Part shown: one piece after another, positions 1 to 8,743 of the stretch
Numbering within the stretch: the first letter of the stretch is position 1
Layout of the letters: every line of letters begins with the position of its first letter
DNA from: Kineosporia mesophila
GTDB lineage: Bacteria > Actinomycetota > Actinomycetes > Actinomycetales > Kineosporiaceae
Assembly (NCBI RefSeq): GCF_021129235.1
Contig: NZ_JAJOMA010000014.1
Span: 1-64,000 of the forward strand
Reading direction: 5' to 3'
DNA: 64,000 nt
Program-made: the position numbers and the translations under genes
The notes under the pieces: model-generated
Databases searched by the model: none
What the model saw: only the letters and a program-made list of their open reading frames with translations
What the model was told of the DNA's origin: nothing

Positions 1-1016
1 CGCAGAGCCAGACCGAGGTCATGAACGAGACCGGATGGCGGAACGCCTCCCGGCACCGGCCCCTGCTGCCGGTCGCCGGACGGTCGGAGGCTCTCGTCCG
101 GCCGGACCAGCCACGAGGCCCGCACCCCACCCAGCCGATGAGTGGTGAGGTGGGGGCCACCAGCGTCCTCCAGCAAGATCTGGGCCAGGTCGCGGGCAGT
201 CTCGGTGGCGGGTCCGGCGACCTCGTCGGCCAGCCCGATACCCGTCATGACCTGCCCGGTGGGCGAATCGGTCCACGTCGTGACGAAAATGCCCAGTGCA
301 ACCGGCCATTCCGATCCCGGGAAGCCACCTCCCGTCACCGGATCACCCCGGCGACCCACCCCGCCCGACCGAACCACCTCGTCCGTCAAGACCGCTCCGT
401 CCGTCAGGACCGCTCCGTCCGCCCGGACCCCACCGCCCCGACCCGCCCCGGCGCTTTCGCGCACCTCCCGCCGGACGGCCCGGATTCCCTCCTCCGGACC
501 GGCCACCCCGAGCACCGCCCCCGGCGCCGAGATCCACTGCCGGTGAACCACATCGAGAGATCCGGCCCGCACGTCGTCGAGAGCGGCCGGGTCACCGAGA
601 GTGCTGTGGGCCCAGCTGGTCCCCGTCCACCACGCCACCAGGAACCGCTGCTGCAACCGCCAGCCGGTGGACGCGTGCCGCTCCCGGGTCTCCTGCGCCA
701 CCACCGGTCTCTCCCGGGCCACGTCCACCTCACCGAGCACCGGGTACCGCACCGCGGTGAGCAGGCCCCGGACGGCCTGCGCGGCCTCGTCCGGGCTCAC
801 GGACATCTCGAAGACCGTCACGTCCCGCCCGGTCGCGGCCCGGACCCGATGACGGAAACGGGTGGGCACCGAGGCGACGACCAGGTGCTCGAGCAGATGG
901 ACGAGTCCCTCGGCCTGCGGATCCTCGGATCCGCTGCCGACCGGCAGCCTCAGGTTCAGGGCCACCGGGCCGGGCCGCGCGCGCCCCTGGGCCAGCAGAA
1001 GCTCAGCCGGGCACAT
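1..1016 (-). CDS. M16-family zinc peptidase, 3' part beyond left edge
   Basis: The reading frame is open from an ATG at 1016 to the window edge (about 338 residues), so the C-terminus is missing. Residues 40-44 read HLLEH, the inverted zinc motif HxxEH of M16 (insulinase/pitrilysin/processing-peptidase) enzymes. A segment ERPVVAQE follows at 102-109, like the Glu-containing ERxxVxxE stretch in which M16 proteins place their third metal ligand. The start overlaps the stop of the preceding gene by 14 bases, so it belongs to the same operon as the azoline-forming enzymes. M16 proteins act as leader or follower peptidases in other modified-peptide pathways (AlbE/AlbF of subtilosin A, PqqF-like proteins). 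I infer leader removal or product maturation. The segment after residue 190 is rich in G, R and T and may be a linker. Confidence 0.75.
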   Translation of the reverse strand, partial: MCPAELLLAQGRARPGPVALNLRLPVGSGSEDPQAEGLVHLLEHLVVASVPTRFRHRVRAATGRDVTVFEMSVSPDEAAQAVRGLLTAVRYPVLGEVDVARERPVVAQETRERHASTGWRLQQRFLVAWWTGTSWAHSTLGDPAALDDVRAGSLDVVHRQWISAPGAVLGVAGPEEGIRAVRREVRESAGAGRGGGVRADGAVLTDGAVLTDEVVRSGGVGRRGDPVTGGGFPGSEWPVALGIFVTTWTDSPTGQVMTGIGLADEVAGPATETARDLAQILLEDAGGPHLTTHRLGGVRASWLVRPDESLRPSGDRQQGPVPGGVPPSGLVHDLGLAL

Positions 1017-1776
1017 GAGAGGCCGCCGGGCTCATCACGAACAGGGCCTGGGTGATGAAACCCTCGTTCTCGTCGACCGCGATGAGCACCCAGTCGCCGG
1101 TGGCCAGCGGACCGTCCGGCCCGAGCGACACCCCGACCACCACCTGGGTCTGCCCGGCGGGGAGCGCGACCGGGTAGCGCAGGATCAGGCCCATCGACTC
1201 CCAGAGCACGGTGATCTCCCGGTCACGCTCCTGAGGTTCCGTGTCGAGCGTGAAACGGGCCTGAGGCGAATCGGTTCCGGAGGTCACGACGCTGGTGTCG
1301 GCGCAGACCGCACGGATGTCGGAGACCAGGGCGGAGCGGAACGGGTACCGGGTGTGGTGACCCTGCCGATCGTAGACCACGGCCTGCACAGCCAGCAGCC
1401 GGTCGTGCGAGTCGTGCACCGCGGCGTGGAAGTAGTCCCGGTCCACCCCGTCGGGCAGCAGCACCAGCAGTTCGGTCTCGGCCTCGGGGTGTTCCGCCGA
1501 GACCTGGTGCAGGCGGGTGCGGATCTCCTCGCGGTCGATGAAGTAGAAGCGGTGGCTGATCGTGGCCTCGCCGACCAGACCCTGGGTGATGCTGCGGACG
1601 AACACCTTCAGGCCGCTGTCACCGATCACCTCGGCCCGGAAATCGATCTCGGTGGTGGTGCCGGCCAGCAGCTCGCTGGTCACGTTACGGGCGAAGGCCT
1701 CGGACAGGTCGTCGGTGTCGTCGAACTCCCGGCCGAACACGGTGTCCACCACCTGCCGGGGCGCAAGATAGGTCAT
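1003..1776 (-). CDS. Unrecognised TOMM-operon protein, 257 aa
   Basis: A soluble, acidic protein without signal peptide, membrane segment or motif that I recognise. It lies between the YcaO gene (15 bases upstream) and the M16 peptidase gene (overlapping its end), so it is almost certainly co-transcribed with the azole-forming enzymes. The N-terminus is rich in Asp and Thr (DDTDD at about 19-23). The body alternates charged and beta-type segments, reminiscent of a binding or scaffold protein rather than a classical enzyme, but that is only an impression. It is too long for an ordinary precursor peptide. It could be a pathway-specific accessory or immunity protein. Confidence 0.6.
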   Translation of the reverse strand: MTYLAPRQVVDTVFGREFDDTDDLSEAFARNVTSELLAGTTTEIDFRAEVIGDSGLKVFVRSITQGLVGEATISHRFYFIDREEIRTRLHQVSAEHPEAETELLVLLPDGVDRDYFHAAVHDSHDRLLAVQAVVYDRQGHHTRYPFRSALVSDIRAVCADTSVVTSGTDSPQARFTLDTEPQERDREITVLWESMGLILRYPVALPAGQTQVVVGVSLGPDGPLATGDWVLIAVDENEGFITQALFVMSPAASHVPG

Positions 1777-1791
1777 GGTTCCTCCAGATGA

Positions 1792-3936
1792 TCACGGTAG
1801 GGGGTGGGGAAAGGAGTTGTCCGGTCGGCTGCTCCACGACTCGTGTCCCTCGGAACGGGCCAGCCGCAGCGGCATCTCGTTCAGCCGGCGACCACCGAGG
1901 AAGCGCAGGGCGTGACTGCCGGACAGGTGCTGCAGGCCCGGCACGAGCACCCGCACCACGCGCACGCCCAGCGCCGCCACGTCGGGGGTGGTCAGGTCCA
2001 CCACGTAGACCTCGTGCCCGGCCCCGGCCAGCTGCCGCACGGCCGAGTCCAGCAGTGCCTCGTCGCCCTCCGGCGCCGGGACGGAAAGACGCGCGGGGCG
2101 GCGGGTGATCGGCCCGTGCAACAGGTACCCGGCCCGCTCCCGCAGGTGCGGGTACCGGGTGTAGAGGATGGCGTGCTTGTTGAACTCGTCGACGTCGGAG
2201 AAGTCCGGGGCCGCCTCCCAGTCCGCGAAGGTGCGCAGCAGCCGCCGCACGTAGGTGAGCCCCTGCGCCGCCTCCAGGAACGCCTTCTCCACGGCCCCGG
2301 TCAGGTCGCCACGGCAGGCGCTGCCGAACGACAGCACATCCTCCCGGTCACGCCGGTACCGCATCACCGCGGCCACCACCGGCAGGTCGAGATCCAGGGA
2401 CAGGTCGTGGAAGTCGACCGTCCACGAGGTGCCCAGGGCCAGCTGCTCGGCGACCCGGGGCGAGGCGGCCACGACCTCGGGCGACACCGGCCGGGGCGGT
2501 AACCGGTGCAGCCAGGAGATGGCCAGGGCGTCGCGCTCGATCACCTCCTGAAGACCGGACAGCACTGCCGCGATGTGCCCGGGGCCCGCGGCCAGGCCGG
2601 TGGAGATCGACGGCGCGAACTCGTCCTCCTCGCGCACCCGCCGGTAGGGCAGGTACACGGTCGAGGCCGGCACCCAGACCTCCGCCCCGTCGCGCAGCCG
2701 GTGCGCCCGCGTCCAGCGCACCACGTCCGACGCGGTGAAGGGCCGGTAGGGAAAGGCCGGGTCGGCGTACTGTTCCGGCGAGTACAGCGCGAACTCGCCC
2801 GGGTGCACGGCCGGCCCGTCCAGATCGTCGTACCGGGCGACCACCAGGTCTTCCCGGCGCCAGATCCCGGCCGCGTACCGTTCCACGCTCTCCCCGGCCG
2901 TGGACAGCAGGGCGGCGCTGCGGGTGAAGCCGGCGCCCCCGTTGAGCGTGACCCGCAGCGAGGGCCGCACCAGGCTGTTGTCCGCCGCCACGCTGCCGCC
3001 CAGGTGCACCCGCGGCCCGGACTCGGCCAGGCGCACCGTGGCCGAGTGCACGATGCCGGCCACGTCGTCCACCGCCGCGAGCAGCCCGCCCGGCTCGACC
3101 CGTTCCCGCCCTGTCTGCTGCTGATCACACCAGGAACAGGTGGGGACGGGCAGCACCGGCCGGTGCCCGGCGCTCAGGTCGTCACCGATCCAGATCAGGT
3201 CGTCCTGCGGACCGTCGGCATCGTTCAGCCAGGCCGCCGCCCGCACCCCGGCGAGCACCGCGGCCACCCCGAGGGCGCCGGCCACGCCGACCGGACCCCG
3301 CCCCGAGCTCACGCCGCCCCGGGACAGGCTCTGCTGGTACTCCCAGCGGGTGCGCCCGGTCGGCGCGTTCGCGTGCAGGCGGGTGCGCACACACTCGTAG
3401 CAGGCCAGCCGCTCGCCCGGCCGCCATACCGGGGTGACGAACGCCCCGCGCCCCGGATCCGCCCCGGCCACCAGGAACGCGCTGCCCCGCCGCACACAGT
3501 CCCGGGCCAGCGCCTCGGCCCGCGCGTCGTACAGCGAGTCGGCGATCACCAGCAACAGATCGGCCCCGTCGGCACTCACCCGGGCGTGCGCGGGCAGGGC
3601 CACCCGGGCGCAGGCGGTGAGGGTCTCGTCGCCGCACAGCTGCACCGTGGTGCCGGCCACGGGCCGGCCGGGGCGCACCAGCCCGGCCTCCAGCAGGTCC
3701 GACAGCCAGGTCAGGGCCTGGTCGCGGGACAGGTCGCGCACCCCGTCGAGCACGTCCCCGACCCGTCGCGGCACGGTCAGCGCGCCGAGTACCTCGCTGA
3801 CGGCCGCCCCCAGGCGCTCCCCCTGGATCCGCCGTACCCCGGCGGACTCCTCCAGGAAACCGCTGTCGTCGTCCACCGCGTGGACGTGGGTCCCCGGGGA
3901 GAGCACGATCTCGTCTTCCAGAGCGGGTTTCGCCAT
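1792..3936 (-). CDS. Fused ThiF-like/YcaO cyclodehydratase (TOMM)
   Basis: 714 residues. The first 280 or so are an E1/ThiF-like domain with two zinc-type CxxC pairs (CYEC at 179-182, CSWC at 267-270). The rest is a YcaO domain with the ATP-site signatures STAGESVERY (346-355, Glu349 and Glu352), SISTGLAAG (443-451) and LQEVIERDA (462-470). The C-terminus ends in a Pro-rich tail (FPHPLP), as is common for azoline-forming YcaO proteins. The family uses ATP to cyclise Cys, Ser or Thr of a precursor peptide to azolines in the cytoplasm. The ATG at 3936 follows a good AAGGAG site and starts two bases after the dehydrogenase stop. A separate ThiF-like protein in the same operon suggests the F-protein-dependent type seen in heterocycloanthracin, thiopeptide and goadsporin pathways. 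Confidence 0.9.
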   Translation of the reverse strand: MAKPALEDEIVLSPGTHVHAVDDDSGFLEESAGVRRIQGERLGAAVSEVLGALTVPRRVGDVLDGVRDLSRDQALTWLSDLLEAGLVRPGRPVAGTTVQLCGDETLTACARVALPAHARVSADGADLLLVIADSLYDARAEALARDCVRRGSAFLVAGADPGRGAFVTPVWRPGERLACYECVRTRLHANAPTGRTRWEYQQSLSRGGVSSGRGPVGVAGALGVAAVLAGVRAAAWLNDADGPQDDLIWIGDDLSAGHRPVLPVPTCSWCDQQQTGRERVEPGGLLAAVDDVAGIVHSATVRLAESGPRVHLGGSVAADNSLVRPSLRVTLNGGAGFTRSAALLSTAGESVERYAAGIWRREDLVVARYDDLDGPAVHPGEFALYSPEQYADPAFPYRPFTASDVVRWTRAHRLRDGAEVWVPASTVYLPYRRVREEDEFAPSISTGLAAGPGHIAAVLSGLQEVIERDALAISWLHRLPPRPVSPEVVAASPRVAEQLALGTSWTVDFHDLSLDLDLPVVAAVMRYRRDREDVLSFGSACRGDLTGAVEKAFLEAAQGLTYVRRLLRTFADWEAAPDFSDVDEFNKHAILYTRYPHLRERAGYLLHGPITRRPARLSVPAPEGDEALLDSAVRQLAGAGHEVYVVDLTTPDVAALGVRVVRVLVPGLQHLSGSHALRFLGGRRLNEMPLRLARSEGHESWSSRPDNSFPHPLP

Positions 3937-3938
3937 GG

Positions 3939-5558
3939 TCACTCCTTCGGCCGGGGGTTGCCGGCCCGCGCGGGCCCGAGCAGGGTCAGATGGATGACGG
4001 CCTCGTCCTGGCCGTTGACGCCGGTGAGACGGTCGAAGTAGTCGTCGGTGAAGGCGATCATCGGGTGGGCCACCAGATCCATCGCACCGGCCACCAGGAT
4101 CACGTTCTGGGCCAGGTGCCCGCAGTCGAGATGAACCATCCGGTAGGCCCTTTCCCAGTACTTCCACTGCAGGCGGCGGAACGAGGCGGCGAACACCAGC
4201 ACCGCGGCCGCCTGCCGGGCCCGGGCCGGGTAGCCGATGTTCTCCAGCACCTCCTGGTCGTCGCAGTCGGCCCGCACGTGGTGCAGGCTGTGCCGGATCG
4301 GCTCGTAGTAGTGCACCCCGGGCGCCAGACCCTCGATCCGGCGGGCATAGACGTACACGTCGGTGGAGAACAGCCCGCCGGAGGCCGGGAACGCGCGCAT
4401 CGGCATCCGGACCGTCGAGTCCGGCAGGCCCGAGCTCCCGGTCACGCCGATCGCGCTGTCCAGCAGATGCCCCAGATCGTCGAGCGTCATGGATGCCTCG
4501 TCCATCCCGGCCCACGACCGGCGACTGCGCAACGCCAGGTCGAGACTTTTCTGCGGGCGCTGCCGGTCGCGCCGGGGCAGTCGCACCTCGGGGGTGCCGG
4601 GCGCGACCACCCGGGCGGCCTGCGCCACCACGGTCTGCAGAGCGGGCGTGACGGTGGCCAGGTCGACCGGTGGCAGGTCGCGGAAGTTCCTCTGCAGCTT
4701 GGAGTTCTCGTGGTAGAGCCGGGAGAGCCGGACCCGTTCGTCCGGGACAGCCAGATTCAGCTGGTTCGGCGCCGGGGCCGACCAGGGTTTGCGGGGCACC
4801 GGTCTTCTCAGCCGGGTCTGCACGACCACCAGCCCGTCCCCCTGATGCACGACCCGCCAGGAGACCCCGCGTCCGTTCTCCCGCAGGAAGTCCCGGATCG
4901 GCAGACGACCACCGGCCACCTCGATCGGTCTCACCTGCCACCGTCCCGCGAGCACACCCACCAGATGCCGGACCGACCGCTCGGCAGCCTCTTCCAAGGA
5001 CCGCCCCCACCCGCTGCCCGCGGTCCCGTCCGCACGGGCCGCCACCACCTGGAACAGATCAGCACCGGCCCGCCCGGCCGAGAAGGTCACGGCCCCCAGA
5101 TGCTTGAGGACGCGCACCACCACCGATCGCAGTCCGTCCGGCTCCCAGGGGTGGCGGGGAACGGCGAACACCTCCAGAGCCCGCAGCAGCGACCGGAGCA
5201 CCGCCTCGTCCTCGTCCGCCGCCGCCCCGGTGAAAGCCGTTTCCTGAGGGGTGGACAGACGGACAGCGAATCCGGCTTCCAGCGAAAGAAGCTCGGCCTC
5301 GGCTTGATCCGGGGCGACGACCAGGTCGCGCAGCGGTACCGGCCCCGCCCGCAGAGCATTGCCCTCCCCCGCGAGACGCCGGTCCACCAGGGCGAGCACG
5401 TGCGCGGGCATCGGCCAGGGCGGCGGCAGAACCCGGGCGGCGAGGCCGAGACCCGCCAGGACCGCGTCGTGGTCGACGGCCAGGGCACCGGCACCCGCAC
5501 CGGTACTGGCACTGGCACTGGCACTGGCACTGGCACCGGCACTCGCACCGGCGGTCAC
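3939..5558 (-). CDS. SagB-type FMN azoline dehydrogenase
   Basis: 539 residues from the GTG at 5558, which overlaps the stop of the F-protein gene as GTGA. The C-terminal half is a nitroreductase-fold SagB domain. It has an RRSW segment typical of the FMN-binding start, FPASGGLFSTDVYVY, HYYEP and the HLDCGHLAQNVILVA helix. The N-terminal 200 or so residues are a second, more divergent domain. The enzyme oxidises azolines to aromatic thiazoles or oxazoles after the YcaO step. The extreme N-terminus is an Ala-Ser/Gly tract encoded by a hexanucleotide repeat, so the true start might lie further inside; no better ribosome site was found. The frame stays open further upstream, but that stretch overlaps the F-protein gene and is not read as coding here. 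Confidence 0.85.
   Translation of the reverse strand: MTAGASAGASASASASASTGAGAGALAVDHDAVLAGLGLAARVLPPPWPMPAHVLALVDRRLAGEGNALRAGPVPLRDLVVAPDQAEAELLSLEAGFAVRLSTPQETAFTGAAADEDEAVLRSLLRALEVFAVPRHPWEPDGLRSVVVRVLKHLGAVTFSAGRAGADLFQVVAARADGTAGSGWGRSLEEAAERSVRHLVGVLAGRWQVRPIEVAGGRLPIRDFLRENGRGVSWRVVHQGDGLVVVQTRLRRPVPRKPWSAPAPNQLNLAVPDERVRLSRLYHENSKLQRNFRDLPPVDLATVTPALQTVVAQAARVVAPGTPEVRLPRRDRQRPQKSLDLALRSRRSWAGMDEASMTLDDLGHLLDSAIGVTGSSGLPDSTVRMPMRAFPASGGLFSTDVYVYARRIEGLAPGVHYYEPIRHSLHHVRADCDDQEVLENIGYPARARQAAAVLVFAASFRRLQWKYWERAYRMVHLDCGHLAQNVILVAGAMDLVAHPMIAFTDDYFDRLTGVNGQDEAVIHLTLLGPARAGNPRPKE
5487..5552. repeat. Hexanucleotide tandem repeat (ACTGGC-type, 11 units)
   Basis: Eleven consecutive 6-bp units, of which five (5505-5534) are identical ACTGGC and the others are ACCGGC, ACCGGT, ACCCGC or ACTCGC variants. 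On the minus strand they encode the Ala/Ser/Gly tract at the N-terminus of the SagB-type dehydrogenase. Unit gain or loss keeps the frame. Confidence 0.9.
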
Positions 5559-6535
5559 AGGTCCCGCCAGGCCGGGGTGCGCAGGCCGGTGACACCGCAG
5601 TCGGGGCAGGCCGGGTCGCGCCACACCCGCACCGACTCCTGCCGCATCCGGTCCGCGTCGAGCGTGAAAACGCTGCCCCACGGGTGGTTCGGCCCGGTCG
5701 GGGCGGCGATCCGCAGCAGCAGGTGCGCCAGCACTCCTCCGGTCCAGTGCAGCATCGCCGCCTGGGTGGTGGCCCACGCCGACCAGGCCGCCCCCACCGA
5801 CGAAGAACCCACCACCGCCGGCGATCCGGAATTCGTTGTCCCACCTCGTTCCAGGCAGGTGGGACAGGCCGACTCCCCGGGTGCCGTCCACGGTCCCAGC
5901 CGCACGTCCGCCGGCGTGACGAGCACCGGTGCCCACAGACGTCCACTGTTCTGATGGGCCTGGTTGACCGCCCGCCAGTCGGCCACCGACGCACCCGCCT
6001 GCATCGCCACCATCACGGTGACGCCGTTCTCACCCGGCGCCGGCTGCGGGAGCGGATCACCCGGGCGCCAGTCCTGACCGACCTGGACCGCCAGCCCCTG
6101 CTCGGCGACGATGCGCCCGAGCCGCCGCACGTAGGCGGTCGGCCCGTGCAGCACGACGCTGCGGTCGAGAACCGCCAGGAAGTGCTCGTCCGGCTCACTG
6201 CTGTGCCGGGCCAGGTACCGGTAGAGCCCGCTGTGCGCCGGGGAGACCATGCGCTCCAGCACCTCCGACCGCGGGGTGCGCACCAGGTCGAGGCGCTCGA
6301 TCAGCTCGCGGTACTTGTCGTAGAGCTCCAGGTCGCCGGGATCGAGCTCACCCGGCGCGGCGGGGAAGGCGAAGAGCGGCAGCACCTGGTCGATCAGGCG
6401 GTGCAGCTCGGCGGCCACCTCGTCGTCCGCCCGGACCTCGAGCGTGCGGGCGGCGCTGCCGAGGGTGACCAGGCCCGGGCCGACCCGGGTCAGGCAGGCG
6501 TCTCCGGTCCCGATCACCGGGGCGGTCGTGGTCAT
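5555..6535 (-). CDS. TOMM leader-binding F protein (ocin-ThiF-like)
   Basis: 326 residues, from the ATG at 6535 behind a GGAGG site. Two CxxC pairs, CPTC (224-227) and CPDC (310-313), match the zinc-binding cysteines of E1-like partner proteins of YcaO cyclodehydratases. No adenylation motif is evident. In F-dependent systems such a protein binds the precursor leader and presents it to the fused YcaO enzyme. It is the first gene of the minus-strand TOMM operon and its stop overlaps the GTG of the dehydrogenase gene. The frame stays open upstream to 6739, but that stretch has no good ribosome site and crosses the divergent promoter region. Confidence 0.75.
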   Translation of the reverse strand: MTTTAPVIGTGDACLTRVGPGLVTLGSAARTLEVRADDEVAAELHRLIDQVLPLFAFPAAPGELDPGDLELYDKYRELIERLDLVRTPRSEVLERMVSPAHSGLYRYLARHSSEPDEHFLAVLDRSVVLHGPTAYVRRLGRIVAEQGLAVQVGQDWRPGDPLPQPAPGENGVTVMVAMQAGASVADWRAVNQAHQNSGRLWAPVLVTPADVRLGPWTAPGESACPTCLERGGTTNSGSPAVVGSSSVGAAWSAWATTQAAMLHWTGGVLAHLLLRIAAPTGPNHPWGSVFTLDADRMRQESVRVWRDPACPDCGVTGLRTPAWRDL

Positions 6536-6730
6536 CTGGCCTCCAGGGCGGTCGGAGCCGGAAACAGTGGACGTGCTGGTCGCCCCGGCAGTCGTTTTCG
6601 CCTGCGGTGCGTGGATTTCCAGGCTAGGTGGGACCGGATCGGCCCGGCGCCAGCACCAGCCGTTGTTCTTTCCCACGGAAAACCCGGGGCCGCCCCTCAC
6701 CCTTTCGGACGGCCCGTTGGACACCCTCGT

Positions 6731-6754
6731 TACATACATGCAAGACTGTATGTA
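6731..6754. promoter_or_regulatory. AcrR-type TetR operator
   Basis: A 24-bp inverted repeat with perfect 8-bp arms, TACATACA and TGTATGTA, around an 8-bp centre. From memory it has the same arms and length as the E. coli AcrR operator. It ends at the A of the tetR start codon and lies between the divergent TOMM operon and the tetR-MFS-MMPL genes, so one protein could control both directions. Confidence 0.8.
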
Positions 6755-7371
6755 TGCGGAACACGGCGGAGGAAGCTGCTCGCACCCGGGAGAAGATCCT
6801 GCGTGCGGCCCTGCAGCGTTTCGCCTCCGAGGGGTGGAACGGCACGTCGTTCGTCGGCGTCGCCGAGCAGGCCGGGGTCACCCGGGGGGCGGTGCACCAC
6901 CACTTCACCGACAAGACCGCTCTGCTCCACGCCGCCCTGTCCCAGGCCTGGCAAGACCATCCCGCCCCGGCGTTCGCGCAGTTGCAGGCCGAGGGCACCG
7001 ATCCGCGCGAGCGCCTGGTGGCGTTCGTCGCCGGCTATCTCGACGCGCTCCGGGAAGATCCGCAGTTCCGCACGCTGGCCGTGGTCTCGACCATCGTGGC
7101 TCCCCAGTCCACCGGGGAGGCCGGTGAGCAGGGGGGCCTGCCGGAGAAGCAGGTGGCCCTGTCCGGCTGGTCGGAGCAGATCCGGCACGTCCTCAAAGAA
7201 CTGAGCGCCCAGGAACCCCTGGCCCTCGATCTCGACACGGCGGTGTTCCTCATCGCCAGCACCACCTACGGGGTGACCGTCAGCGCCGCTCTCGGCGAGA
7301 CGCCCCTGCCCGACAGCGCCCAGTCCCGGGCCCTGGCCGAGCGTCTGCTCAGAACGGTCACCGCCGCATAA
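6754..7371 (+). CDS. TetR/AcrR-family repressor
   Basis: 205 residues. The N-terminal helix-turn-helix spans about 10-55 (TREKILRAALQRFASEG, then TSFVGVAEQAGVTRGAVHHHF), and the C-terminus is a helical ligand domain of TetR type. The ATG at 6754 has no Shine-Dalgarno sequence but touches the operator, so translation may be leaderless. The next genes on the strand encode an MFS pump and an MMPL transporter, which are typical targets of such a repressor. I infer that it senses the exported compound, perhaps the TOMM product. Confidence 0.85.
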   Translation: MRNTAEEAARTREKILRAALQRFASEGWNGTSFVGVAEQAGVTRGAVHHHFTDKTALLHAALSQAWQDHPAPAFAQLQAEGTDPRERLVAFVAGYLDALREDPQFRTLAVVSTIVAPQSTGEAGEQGGLPEKQVALSGWSEQIRHVLKELSAQEPLALDLDTAVFLIASTTYGVTVSAALGETPLPDSAQSRALAERLLRTVTAA

Positions 7372-7441
7372 GCCCTCACCACCACTGCCTGCCCCCGTCC
7401 AGGGGGGACCTCTTCAGGGGCGGGCCGAAGGAGCGCGATCG

Positions 7442-8743
7442 ATGAACACCGACGGGGATCCGGCACGTACGGAAGAGGTGTCCGTTTCGCTGCACCACGC
7501 CGAGCAGCCGCCCGGCGGCACGGAACCACCGGTCACGGAACCAGATCCACACGCCCGGTACCGGGGCGCGGCCATCGCCGTGGTCTGTGTGGCCCTCTTC
7601 GTCGACATGCTGGTCTACGGCCTGGCCATCCCGGTCCTGCCGCTGCTGCCCGCCCTGAAAGACGCGGGGTCCACCGGCACCGGCATCCTGTTCGCCAGCT
7701 ACGCCGCCAGCCTGCTGCTCATCACCCCGTTCGCGGGGCGCCTGGTCGACCGGCACGGCCCCCGCACCCCGCTGCTGCTGGGGCTGATCGGCCTCGGCGC
7801 CGCCACCCTGCTGTTCGCCGTCGGCGGGCCGTACCCGCTGCTGCTGCTCGGGAGGCTCTTCCAGGGCGCCGCGGCGGGCCTGTCCTGGGTCGCCGGGCTC
7901 TCCCTCATCGCCCTGGTCACACCGCTGGCCGACCGTGCCCGCTGGATGGGCCTGGCCATGAGCATGGTCGCCCTGGGGGTGCTCGCCGGGCCGCCGCTGG
8001 GCGGATTCATCGCCACCCACTGGGGCACGCACGCACCGTTCGTGGTGGCCGCGGTCGTGGCCCTGCTCGACGCCGTGGCCCGGCTGATGCTCGTGCCCCG
8101 GCTGCCGCACCGGCAGAACGACGACCCGGCCGGCCCCACCGCCGTGCTGCGCGTGCCCGGCACCCTGGCCGTCGTCGGCCTGATCATCGTGCAGGCCGGG
8201 CTGATCGCGGCGCTGGAACCGGTCCTGCCCTTCCACCTGGCCGACACCATCGCCGCCGACAGCACCCGCATCGGCCTGCTCTTCGCCCTCACCGTGGTGG
8301 CCGGCGCCACTCTCAACCCGATCGTCGGGGGCCTGGTCGCCACCGTCGACAACCGGCTGCTGACCGGCATCGGCGTGCTGGCCGGAGCGGTGTCGATCTG
8401 GTGGGCCGGGGCCGCGGACAGCACCTGGTCGGTCGCCCTGGCCATGGCCCTGCTCGGTGCCGCCACGGCCTTCGTCGCGGCACCCGCCACCACCCTGATC
8501 GGTGTGCAGGGCGGCAAGGCCAGCCCACCGGCCCTCGGCGGCGCCTACGCCCTCTTCAACATCGCCTACGCCATCGGCCTGCTGATCGGGCCCCTGCTCT
8601 CCGGCCCCCTCACCGATGCTCTCGACCTGTCGGGAGCGCTCACGGCCATCGCCGTCCTGACCGTCGTGGGTGGTGGGGCCGCCGCCCTGGGCGCGCCCTC
8701 CATCGCCGGGCTGACCGGTGACGACTCGCAGAGACCGTCGTGA
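7442..8743 (+). CDS. MFS drug/metabolite exporter (DHA1-like)
   Basis: 433 residues with about twelve hydrophobic helices and a 35-residue polar N-terminus. The loop between helices 2 and 3 carries the MFS signature GRLVDRHGPRTPLLLG (about 99-114). The ATG at 7442 follows GAAGGAG. It acts in the cytoplasmic membrane as a proton-coupled exporter. It overlaps the MMPL gene by GTGA and is preceded by the TetR gene, so the three form a regulated export unit next to the TOMM enzymes. The substrate is not evident from sequence. Confidence 0.85.
   Translation: MNTDGDPARTEEVSVSLHHAEQPPGGTEPPVTEPDPHARYRGAAIAVVCVALFVDMLVYGLAIPVLPLLPALKDAGSTGTGILFASYAASLLLITPFAGRLVDRHGPRTPLLLGLIGLGAATLLFAVGGPYPLLLLGRLFQGAAAGLSWVAGLSLIALVTPLADRARWMGLAMSMVALGVLAGPPLGGFIATHWGTHAPFVVAAVVALLDAVARLMLVPRLPHRQNDDPAGPTAVLRVPGTLAVVGLIIVQAGLIAALEPVLPFHLADTIAADSTRIGLLFALTVVAGATLNPIVGGLVATVDNRLLTGIGVLAGAVSIWWAGAADSTWSVALAMALLGAATAFVAAPATTLIGVQGGKASPPALGGAYALFNIAYAIGLLIGPLLSGPLTDALDLSGALTAIAVLTVVGGGAAALGAPSIAGLTGDDSQRPS

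Noticed and set aside
5559-5936. N-terminal extension of the SagB-type dehydrogenase frame
   Set aside because: It overlaps the F-protein gene on the same strand, is Gly/Arg-rich and lacks family similarity. The GTG at 5558 with stop overlap explains the junction.
6536-6753. TOMM precursor peptide upstream of the F protein
   Set aside because: The only frame there continues into the F protein, has no good ribosome site and lacks a leader/core layout.
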